Source: Zeugodacus cucurbitae (taxonomy: Eukaryota > Arthropoda > Insecta > Diptera > Tephritidae). From it: DNA of 64,000 bases. Positions 55,621 through 64,000 of the stretch are shown here, piece by piece; position 1 is the stretch's first letter; the number at the start of each line of letters is the position of its first letter. Made by a program: the position numbers and the translations under genes. Under the pieces are notes generated by a model. The model did no database searches, was not told where the DNA came from, and saw only the letters and a program-made list of their open reading frames with translations. Where the stretch lies: positions 21,208,001 through 21,272,000 of the forward strand of contig NC_071670.1 of NCBI RefSeq assembly GCF_028554725.1. Direction: 5' to 3'.

Positions 55621-58600
55621 AAAATAAGGATAAAAGGCATGCATTTGAGAATAGGAACATGATTTCTTGAATATCACTAGACCATCAAAGAAATTGATTT
55701 CTGAATAGTACAAGATTATCATGTTGTTACACAATAAGCGTCAATTCAACTTTTCTATTACATTATGAAAATTGTCATGTTGATAATTAATGTTTTTATG
55801 TTAAAACAGTCGCACAATCCCCTTTATAAACGGAATCTTCATTTGTAGTCCTAATACGAATCATCAAAACAGCAACACAAAACTATTTGTAACAGAATGC
55901 CTAAATTCGAATATAAGTTTTTATTCACACAAAATTTATGATAGGAATTTTTCTTTAGTGTGGAAATAAAAATTCATGGAAATGCTTTATTCACATGAAG
56001 TTTACAATAAAGCTGATTGAATAATGGCATTAACATTTCCATCGACGATATGATGGAAATGCAAGTGCAAGGAATAAAATTTAGGATTGGGGTTTGACCG
56101 GTGAAGATGAACAGCTGGAGGAAAAATATTTTTTCGAAAACCACAATGAAACGGATACAGACTATGCGTTGTTAGAATAGGTGGCTTTAGCAGCTGAAAC
56201 AGACTTAGCTATTGTATGACGATCATAAGGTTGTAAGATATGAACGAGAAGCCGTATTTATTCTATCATACAAATCAAGCTTTCGTCAAACATTCGCCGG
56301 CCACTGGTAGACCTCATGCTCATACGTAACTGGGTTATTGTGTTTACATATTTGATAAGACTCGAGATAGTCAACACAATTACTCTTGATACATATCGTA
56401 AGGCTCAGAAAACATGCCGCAAATGAGCGGAATTCTGAGCAGAAACCGCAATTTAGATGAATCTGTAACAGACACAGTCAGCCTGCTACTGAGTTATGAG
56501 GGAAAAGTTGAAACCCTATCTACAGAGCGACGATGACCGCTAAACATCAGATAACTGCTAATAATCAGATTCTGAAGTATATTTGATTGAAGAACAACAG
56601 CACGATCGACTAAGACGTATAGAAAGTAAAGCGGCTGCCATGAAAGACATCGTATCTTTCAAACGCCATGTAATTATCGCACCACACAATTTTATCGGAC
56701 TGTACATAGCTAGATAAAATTAATAAATACCTGTTTTGAAAAAAATTATTGATTTTTATACGAGTTAGTCAGAATTGTTGTGAAATTTTATAGTAGTCAT
56801 AATTCAATGCGATATAAATTTGTAGTAGATGTACATAGATATTGATAAATTCTTAATCTTCTAAAAAAATTTTTTTATTATTTTGATGTTCGAATGAGAA
56901 TTTTTATTGGTTGTCGGTGTTATTGAAACGAATTCTATAACAATTCAAGCAAAATAGAAATAAAACAAAACTAAATGCACAATTACATATGTAATTATTA
57001 AATTGAAAGGGAAAAATCGAGAAATTCTAAGAAGTGTGCAAAACATATTAAGTCAGATTTGATCATATAAATATGTACATTTTTACGTAAAGACCTTTAA
57101 GGTGGAGCGATAATGTATGGAGAAACAATTTTTATTTGTTTTTTAACGGCATAGCTATGAAAAGTTGCCTTTTAATAAATAAAACACGCATACAAAAAAT
57201 CAAACAGCTGTCTTTTAATGTTTTGAGGTGCCCCAGTACAGTCGAAATTTCAAAAAATTGTCATTTTAAACATTTATTAAGAAAAATATACTCCTACGTT
57301 ACTTAAAATACCATTAACACATCAAACTGTTTTTTGTTTTGAAATAAGGCATTCGTTGACGCGATAGCCGCCTTGACCTAATAAAACATTTATTTTCCCC
57401 ACAAGCTGCACGTAATGCTGCTGTACCAACTTAATGCAGCGCTACACGGCTTGGGTGTGGCATGTACCAAGTTATAGGTGGCTCCGTTATATCACAGTAT
57501 CGCCAGATAATAATGTCAGTGTAACCTTTGGCATCGAAGTTAAACTTTTGAAGACTTCCAGCATTCTCTGATATTGCTTTTACAATATATCGATACGCAA
57601 GTTCCCTATCTGTCGTCACCAAGCATGAGAAGATATTCTGGGTGAACGACAATCTTAGAATTCGATTAGCTGTTGTTATCCGTCTAGGATGGTGAATGAC
57701 ACCAGGTTACAGGTTATTAGCTAAATCGAAAGAAAATATACCAGTACTGGTATGGGTTATAATGTCGTATAAATACTTTTGGTCGGTAATATTGTAGGTA
57801 TAACGGTAAATTCAACTATCGGCATTGTTGGACTAATTTGTAATTGAGATCCGATTGCCGCCCGAAAAGCTATTAGGACCTGTATAATAATACCAACGTA
57901 TTTTAAGACAGAATAATCTATAATGACAGCGGGTCGGTTGGAGACTCCAGTACGAAGGGCTAATCGCGGTAAATTTAATCTCTTTTTTTATTTTTCCTTG
58001 ACCTGTTGTGGGTTTTTTTGGTTACGACTAGATGGTCCGCGAAAACTATCACATGAGCTGCTGCTTTCAATTGAAAAGTTATCAGCCAAAGAACAAGAAC
58101 AACAGGGCTTGTCAAAATAATGTCTCTGTGTTACGCGATAAACTATTTTCTTTTCTATCTTGTTTGTTTTTTCTTAGTCTGATCAGTTGCAACTATATCG
58201 ACACCGCCTATCACCATTTTTCTGATTGATCATTGGTCGAGTAAGAAACTACTCCTTGGGAACACCACACCTTTTTAAACAGCTACAATTCCTAATATTT
58301 AAGATATTTCAAGAACTGTTTGTTGTTTTATCGGACTTTAATTCATGTTTAATGGACAGATAAAATTTCATGTAGGTAATTGAGAAACAGTTAACTTTTC
58401 TGGCAAGCAAAACACAGGACAGCTCTTCGTTTGTCGTGTTTGAACTTAAGACATATTTCTGCAATTGATACCAGTAAGAAGTACCAATTACAATTATAAA
58501 CTAAGCTACAAGCATCATATATTCATGAAAAATACTACTTTCAGTAAATATCCCGACCCCAGCTGTAACACCTAAAGGAACAAGTGAACTATTGTAAGCG

Positions 58601-59256
58601 CGCGAAAACTCTAAATGTCTCTGTCACTCTTTCGCTGGGTGTAAAGAATGTAATACCCCTCCCCGTGATACGTAACACACATGTTTTAAGGTCATTTATT
58701 TCAATCTTACTCTAACATAGCATGTTTATAAAGTGTTTGCATATAAGAGTATGTGGCATAATCCATCCTGTCAATGGAGGCACCTCTAAACATAGCATGG
58801 CAGGTATGCTGAAGCAAAAATCCAAAATAAATTAAATCCCACCACCTAATAATCCTGTAGGATTTCTACTGAAAATCAAGAGGATTACTATGCTTGAGAA
58901 ACATTTTCCAGTATTTTTTCTTATATTCGAAAAGACAAGAAAATCCAATCAGGTTCTGCGACACAATTGAAAATCAGTATTGGATTCCACAACAACTGAG
59001 TGTGAGTGAGAGGCGTATAATAGTATAATTAAGGCAATTGAGACGATGTTTTAAGAATACTTGCAAGGGCATCATAGGCAATATAAAATAGAAAGCATCT
59101 TTAGCCCTATGTATGTACCACAAACATACATTTAATATACAAAAGTTATAAATAGGTTTTGAATATATAATTTTAATAGATTTTAATTATAAAAAATCCA
59201 GCATTAAATTACAATTAATTAAAACTGAATACTAATATTATAATTATTTCCTGCAG
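55621..59256 (+). other. DmX intron, no confidently identified element
   Basis: AT-rich sequence with only short open frames. 56080-56700 has a slightly less AT-rich stretch with broken frames and could be a very old coding remnant. I cannot assign it. Confidence 0.45.
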
Positions 59257-59390
59257 CATTTACATGTCACGATCAAGGATCGTCTTGCATGTGTTTTGCA
59301 CCACAACACCAATTGTTGATTTCGTGCGGAAAAAAAGGAGATGTTTGTATATTCGATGTAAGGCAGAGGACTCTAAAGCACCGTTTCCAG
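59257..59390 (+). CDS. Rbcn-3A: DmX exon k (WD40)
   Basis: The acceptor is TTCCTGCAG|CA and the donor CCAG|GTAAGT, leaving in phase 0. It encodes FTCHDQGSSCMCFAPQHQLL, then a CGKKGDVCIFDVRQR strand, a near-perfect DMXL WD40 match. The next expected block (AHDS...) is not found before 64000, so the final exons lie beyond the window. Confidence 0.93.
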
Positions 59391-60097
59391 GTAAGTCTTC
59401 CCATTTATGTGAAATCATGCATGAAAATTACACTTTTATAGAAGTAAAAACATATACCACATTCATACGATGATAATTACTATGCAAAAAGTCAATTCTG
59501 TACTGATTTGAAAATTAGCTTTAATAATAGCTAACTAGAAATAGCTAAATATTATATGTGCGATGAATAATTTTATATTACTCTTCTTCAGTTTAGTTTT
59601 ATTTCAAAATTCCACAAACTAACAGACCGCCCCGGCTTCGCACGGGTATTAAACAAACTTCAAAAGTTATACTTTTTTAAGCATATACTCTCCCATAAAT
59701 ACTTTTTGCCTTTTGCATGTGGTCATTAAAAAAGGGTAAAAGAAAACTCGAAAATGAAATATTTTTCTTATTCTTGTATTCTTATTTTAAATTTAGTTTT
59801 TGAAATTGAAGCCGTTTAAATAGGATTGAAAGATCTCTTAGGATCATCGGAATCCTCGGTATATGAGCTCGTGCCCCGCCGGTGATAATGGTTGTGGTAA
59901 AGTGTCCTTCAATTCCTTAACTTTTTGAATTCTTAGAAATTCCAATGAAAGTCCTTTTCGTGCAATTTCCAAACGAATATGTACATATGTGTACGAGATT
60001 TCTTCTGATATCCCATATTTTCTGACATGAGCAAAAATTCCTTCAATTCGCATTGATACCAACTGAAAATGATAGATCAAGGAATTCGGTTTAAGGA
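59391..60097 (+). other. DmX intron with possible transposon-end trace
   Basis: At 59626-59660 the motif CCGCCCCGGCTTCGCACGGG stands out by GC content and resembles termini seen on arthropod Helitron-like repeats. 59690-59750 shares loose similarity with 24985-25080 (CTCTCCCATA...). Nothing coding. Confidence 0.4.
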
Positions 60098-60760
60098 ACA
60101 AGTAAAGAAAGGCTAAGCTCGGGTGCAACCGAACATTTTATACTCTCGCAATTTATTTAGAGATTTACCTATATTTTCGGTGAAAAATTACCCTTAGGCA
60201 CTGAGTTCTTCAAGTTTGATATCAGGGGCCTTGAAAAGTCATGGTTCGATTTTGACAATTTTTCCACAAGTGATGTCACAGCTCAAATACAGTATTTGTG
60301 TAAAGTTTTATTTCGTTATCTTTATCGGTTCCTTATGTATACATTATAAAGTGAACGAATCAGAATGATTCAAAATTGAGTTATATGGGAAGTAGACGTA
60401 GTTGTGAACCGATTTCGCCCATATTCCACCAGTGTCATCAGGGTGTCAAGAAAATATTATATACCGAATTTCATTGTCGTTTTAGTAGTAGTTCTTGAGA
60501 TATGGTTTTTCACCCATAAGTGGGCGACGCCACGCCCATTTTCCATTTTGTAAAACAATCTCGGTGCAGCTTCCTTCTGCATTTCTTATGTAAAATTTGG
60601 TGTTTCTGACGTTTCTCGTTAGTGAGTTAACGCACTTTTAGTCATTTTCAACCTAACCTTTGTATGGGAGGTGGGCGTGGTTATTATCCGATTTCTTTCA
60701 TTTTTGGACTGTATAAGGAAACGGCTAAAAGAAACGACTGCAGAAAGTTTGGTTGATATA
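60098..60760 (-). repeat. Dispersed repeat family R, copy R4, left part
   Basis: Reverse orientation. Opens with AGTAAAGAAAGGCTAAGCTC, the GGGTGCAACC hairpin and TTTTATACTCTCGCAATTTA, and runs to GGTTGATATA at 60760, where the Harbinger element interrupts. It continues at 63008. Confidence 0.85.
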
Positions 60761-60947
60761 GGCTGACTTCATAAACGCAGTTTGCAATGCAACATTGAAA
60801 TGCCTAGTGTTCATAAACGTCATTAGCATATTTTTGGCATTGCCGTGTGTTCACTATCGCCTGGCAACCCTTTCTGATGCGCAACAGTTGTCAAATTTGT
60901 GCATCTGTTTTATTTTGGATGCTTTTTGGATTTTTGCGGTAATTGAA

Positions 60948-61366
60948 ATGGCTGAGACATCGTAAGTAAAAACTTTTTCGCATTTTCTTTCTGTTATATG
61001 ATTTCTTCGTTCTTATAGTGAAAAGAAGTGGAGCCATGAAAGGAAAAAGCTCCTTTTGGAAGTGCGTCTACGCCATGAACCGGATTTTTGTGCCAAAAAA
61101 AAGAAAAGGAGTGCTATTTGGGAGCAAATAATGCGGGAGATTAAGGAGGTCGAGGGCACATTTCCCTTTTCAAGAGATGAAGCAACCAGATGTTTTATAA
61201 ATCTAATGGGCACATACAAAAGAATTAAGAAACGCAATAACACATCTGGCGAGAGTTCCACGAACTGGGAATTTTTCGATGTCAAAAAATTGCGGTGGAG
61301 AAGGAGAAAGTAGCTGAGCTGAAGGAAATCCGTGCCTTATTTCAGAGAATTGTAGACAGGTCTCAA
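60948..61366 (+). pseudogene. Harbinger accessory protein (MADF/Myb-SANT-like), frameshifted end
   Basis: Exon 1 is 60948-60961 (MAETS), with a GT-AG intron to 61018. Exon 2, from 61019, encodes KKWSHERKKLLLEVRLRHEP, IWEQIMREIKEVEGTFPFSR and CFINLMGTYKRIKKRNN, a Myb/SANT-like trihelix with regularly spaced Trp residues. At an A6 run near 61286 the frame shifts. The original frame stops at 61311-61313. The other frame gives EKEKVAELKEIRALFQRIVD and stops at 61366, a plausible true C terminus. Harbinger accessory proteins bind the transposase and help nuclear entry and DNA binding. Confidence 0.75.
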
Positions 61367-61529
61367 TAAGTTTTCCATTTCTTGTTCACCTTAACAGATT
61401 AAAATCTTTTTAGATAAATACAAACAAAATAGAATACAAACAAAATACATATGTATTTATTGTTGTAATTGATCTCATGAAAAAGCGATATAATAAAAAA
61501 GTATTATTTATAAAAAGTATTTTTAATTG

Positions 61530-61602
61530 AAAAAGCAAAAGCAAAGAGAGATGCATTAGGCTGATAACAAAGTTGCCAATGCATCTCTCTTTGCTTTTGC
61601 CT
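61530..61602. repeat. Inverted repeat at the transposase 3' end
   Basis: AAAGCAAAAGCAAAGAGAGA TGCATT (from about 61531) pairs with AATGCATCTCTCTTTGCTTT (from 61578) with a loop of about 20 bp. The right arm codes for the last residues (KAKRDAL) and the left arm lies just past the stop. Confidence 0.75.
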
Positions 61603-62853
61603 CTCTTTGTCCTGGTAAAGTGACTTCCTCGAGTGTTTCAGAAGTGATGGCATTTGTTTCTGCGATTAAATCATCGGCGGTGTTCCCTTCATTTATAATA
61701 ATAATATTGTGAATAATCATACAAGCCATTGTTATTAATTTTGGCAAACTTGGATTTTTAACTTCGATATACTTTAGAATTCTAAATTTCTTCTTCAAAA
61801 CGCCAAATGCCTGTTCTACAACAACCCGAGTTGAACTTAAAATTGCATTGTACTTCGATTGCATTGGTGTCAGGAATCCATTATCGCGATAAGGAACCAT
61901 AACACACATCTCCAAAGGATAACCTCCATCGCCCAAAAAATGGTAGTTGGGATAAATATTTATTTCTTTGTTAATTATGGCCTTCTTGATAGGGCTCATT
62001 TGCCAAATTGAAGCATCATGGCATGCTCCCGGACACCCTATGAACACATCTATGAATTTCATACGGCTGTCGACAATAGCCTGGCAAAAAATGTTAACCA
62101 AAATTTAAAAATAATAATTTTTTCATAAAACAAAAGAAATATTTACTTGAGCAATGATTGAGTACGTCCCCTTTCGATTCCGGTAACTGATTTCATCTCT
62201 GATTGGCTGCGAAATGGGAATATGTGTACCATCGACGCACCCGAGTACAAAAGGAAAAGGATTGAAACGTAGAGTTGAAAATGCTTCGCTGGTTTGCTTT
62301 TGTTCAGCTTCACTTCTTGGAAATTTGATGACGTCTTTCTTTAAACGGCAGATCATCTTTATTATTTTTACAAAGACTTTATATGCGAGACCAACAGCTA
62401 CTCCAAAACGATCGCTGACATCTCTAAAAGAACAATTATTGCTCAGCTTCCAAATTGCAATTTGCAAGACCTTTTCCAAAGAAATTCCAATTCGTCCAGT
62501 TGTGCGCGGAGTCCACCACGGCATTAACATGGTCTGCAAATTCTTTAAACCATATATGTTAATTATTTTATATTAAACATAAATTAAAAAATAAATACCT
62601 TGAATGTGCTCTTTTTCATACGAAAATGAGCATAAAAAACGTCATCCTGCATACATTTTATCGTTTTGCAGAAGTTGGACGTTTTTGGAATTTTCCTTTT
62701 TGGGCCACAACCGGTTAAAAAAACACGCCGGCGCTTTCGCTTATTTAATATTTTTTTAATGAACACCACGTTACTTGAATTTCTTTTTTCGCCAAATTCT
62801 AGGGCGTTTTCAAAAACAAAAGTGCACAATTGGTCAAGATTCATTTTTACCAT
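61556..62853 (-). CDS. Harbinger transposase (DDE_Tnp_4/HARBI1-like), three exons, intact
   Basis: Minus-strand exons are 62853-62599, 62533-62147 and 62080-61556. GT-AG introns of 65 and 66 bp join in phase 0, giving 388 residues with no stop. The ATG at 62853 was chosen as first in frame; 62844 is an alternative. Exon 1 is basic (KKILNKRKRRRVFL). Exon 2 has the helix-turn-helix NCSFRDVSDRFGVAVGLAYK and the first catalytic Asp in LGCVDGTHIPI. Exon 3 has FIGCPGACHDASIWQ, the second Asp in FLGDGGYPLE and Glu in VVVEQAFGVLKKKFRIL. All three catalytic residues are present. It catalyses cut-and-paste excision at the element's TIRs. Confidence 0.92.
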
Positions 62854-63007
62854 ACAAAGAAACACGACAAAGCAATATTGCGTTCACAAACGTTAATAAA
62901 TGTCATTGCATTATTTGACAAATCAGTGTTACCATGCAGTGTTGCTTTGCATCGGTATCGCATCTGTTTGCAGTGTTGCATTGCAAACTGCGTTTATGAA
63001 GTCAGCC

Positions 63008-63490
63008 ATAGCTTTATTGGTTTGCAATATATATACAAAAAACCTATTTTGGGGCAGGGTCACGCCCACTTTTCCAAAAAAATTACATTCAAATGTGCCC
63101 CTAATGCGATCCTATGTTCCAAATTTTATTTTCATAACTTTATTTATGGCTTAGTTATAGCTCTTTATGTGTTTTTGGTTATCGCCATTTTGTGGGCGTG
63201 CCAGTGGTCCGATTCCGCCCATCTTCGAACTTAACCTTCTTACGGTGCCAAGGAACACGTGTTCCAAGTTTCATTAAGGTATCTAAATTTTTACTCAAGT
63301 TACAGCTTGCAGGGACGGACAGACGGACGGACGGACAGACAGACATCAGGATTTGAACTTTGCTCGTCACCCTGATCACTTTGGTATATATAACCCTATA
63401 TCTAACTCGTTTAGTTTTAGGACTTACAAACAACCGTTATGTGGACAAAACTATAATACTCTCTTAGCAACTTTTGTTGCGAGAGTATAA
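63008..63490 (-). repeat. Dispersed repeat family R, copy R4, right part
   Basis: Continues R4 after the Harbinger element: ATAGCTTTATTGGTTTGCAA, CACGCCCACTTTTCC, CATTTTGTGGGCGTG, the GGACGGACAGACGGACGGAC stretch, and ends with TAGCAACTTTTGTTGC and GAGAGTATAAAAATG. Confidence 0.85.
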
Positions 63491-64000
63491 AAATGTGAGA
63501 GTTTCGTATCATGTCATCTTCGGCAATATTAATCTATTTGACAGTTGGTATGCTATAAACTTTTGTTTGTCGAGTTGTTCCGTTGTGATGCGGTCTAACC
63601 GATCGGCGTGAGCGGCGACCACGCGACACTTCAAATAACTTACATTTTTAAACTCGTGATATATTTCGAAAGGAATGTCCAAATTGAATGATTAAAAAAG
63701 TTATACATATATTGGAATTAAATTAAAGTAGTCTTATATATGGAGTAATTTTTTTGATAAGGATTAATTCCAAAATATACATAAAGGTGCTTTTATAGCG
63801 GTGGTTTTTAAATGCATTTTTTTATGAAAAAACACTTATTGTGACATTACTATTATGTTGTCAGGATATTGATATGTTATTTAATATTGTAGAACATACT
63901 TTTGTCAATCAATAGTTTCCGCAGCGCATGCGACGAAATACGTTTTAGGGCACTTTTTTCACCTTGGATTACGTTAGTTAAGTTTTAATAAGGATTCCTA
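63491..64000 (+). other. DmX intron, right edge
   Basis: No exon of the remaining WD40 domain recognised. AT-rich with no repeat family identified. Confidence 0.45.

Larger units (their letters stand above)
2076..59390 (+). other. Rbcn-3A: DmX / Rabconnectin-3A gene, 3' part, 11 exons (partial at both ends)
   Basis: The gene span is 2076-59390. Exons are 2076-2308, 14509-15331, 15867-16100, 16232-16348, 22548-22781, 22977-23232, 30388-30469, 51552-51821, 52734-52803, 54106-54180 and 59257-59390. All introns are GT-AG and every phase joins, giving about 842 codons without a stop. The blocks LLRTLLSYCSLHG, LLAREKDED, REQFVPPEMSMLSYF and SHPLLPLYLTGGQDGSVQ are hallmarks of the DMXL1/DMXL2/DmX family. 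Family knowledge: these are giant cytoplasmic or vesicle-associated WD40 scaffolds that, with Rabconnectin-3B, promote V-ATPase assembly and endolysosomal acidification. Here the alpha-helical middle and the start of the C-terminal WD40 propeller are present. Upstream exons and the final WD40 repeats lie outside the window. The introns are inflated by nested transposons, the largest to 21 kb. Confidence 0.93.
60761..63007. mobile_element. PIF/Harbinger DNA transposon, complete, perfect TIRs
   Basis: Terminal inverted repeats of 34 bp without a mismatch (start GGCTGACTTCATAAACGCAG). 3-bp ATA duplicated at 60758-60760 and 63008-63010. The empty site ...ATATAGCTTTATT is visible in repeat R2. 2247 bp. 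It carries two convergent genes: an MADF/Myb-like accessory gene (+) and a DDE transposase (-). This is the youngest-looking element of the window. Confidence 0.95.

Noticed and set aside
57431..57652. 73-codon minus-strand open frame
   Set aside because: No family pattern and no neighbouring exon or element supports it.
57923..58120. 65-codon + strand open frame with a hydrophobic centre
   Set aside because: Isolated in an intron, no splice or homology support. It could arise by chance.
61056..61285. Minus-strand open frame over the MADF gene (61013-61285)
   Set aside because: Antisense shadow. The + strand has the trihelix pattern and a spliced start.
1..64000. tRNA, rRNA, riboswitch or bacterial operon features
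   Set aside because: Looked for cloverleaf GTTCRANNC boxes and operon-like gene packing. None convincing; the sequence is eukaryotic with GT-AG introns.

Overview
The window is eukaryotic, AT-rich nuclear DNA from an insect, most likely a dipteran and plausibly a tephritid-like fly. That placement is an inference from the host gene and the transposon families (RTE, jockey-type, env-bearing errantivirus, Tc1, mariner, piggyBac, hAT, Harbinger). One host gene is visible: the 3' part of DmX / Rabconnectin-3A (DMXL1/2 family), a very large WD40 scaffold that with Rabconnectin-3B regulates V-ATPase assembly. Eleven consecutive coding exons lie on the + strand between 2076 and 59390. Every exon has AG/GT borders and all reading phases join, so no exon appears to be missing. 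The gene runs off both ends of the window: upstream exons lie left of 2076, and the last WD40 exons lie right of 59390. The exons total about 2.5 kb in a 57-kb span.

Almost everything else is transposable-element DNA in the introns, often several layers deep.

Intron at 2309-14508: an RTE element (minus, 2625-12023) is split by a 6.8-kb element (4318-11112) with long terminal inverted repeats and a perfect 8-bp duplication. That element carries a decayed transposase-like gene and was itself invaded by a full-length RTE (7856-10945, 13-bp duplication) and by dispersed repeat R1. A doubly nested pogo-type pair (12108-13182) and a hAT-type MITE (13735-14304) follow. Left of the first exon lie an RTE 5' half and a decayed jockey-clade 3' end.

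Intron at 16349-22547: old RTE and jockey fragments, then two head-to-head RTE copies, one interrupted by a second copy of the hAT-type MITE. Intron at 23233-30387: two copies of a TTCGAATAGT-rich hAT-type MITE, repeat R2, a mariner remnant, a hAT transposase pseudogene, a Helitron helicase fragment and a TTA-flanked MITE.

Intron at 30470-51551 (21 kb): an errantivirus-type provirus (minus strand, about 0.97-kb LTRs at 30700-31669 and 45799-46772) with gag, pol and env remnants. It is heavily invaded by a tandem repeat with an RTE, a Helentron-like endonuclease fragment, a TAA-flanked MITE, repeat R3, an internally deleted mariner, a 2-kb near-perfect inverted repeat and a Helitron helicase tail. 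Beyond its right LTR are a complete Tc1-like element with long repeats and, 11 bp later, a piggyBac-type element.

The last introns are less crowded: an RNase H fragment at about 55.1 kb, then repeat R4 interrupted by a young Harbinger element (60761-63007) with perfect terminal repeats and an uninterrupted three-exon transposase gene.

I saw no tRNA, rRNA, CRISPR array or bacterial-style operon. Most coordinates inside decayed elements are estimates by eye.
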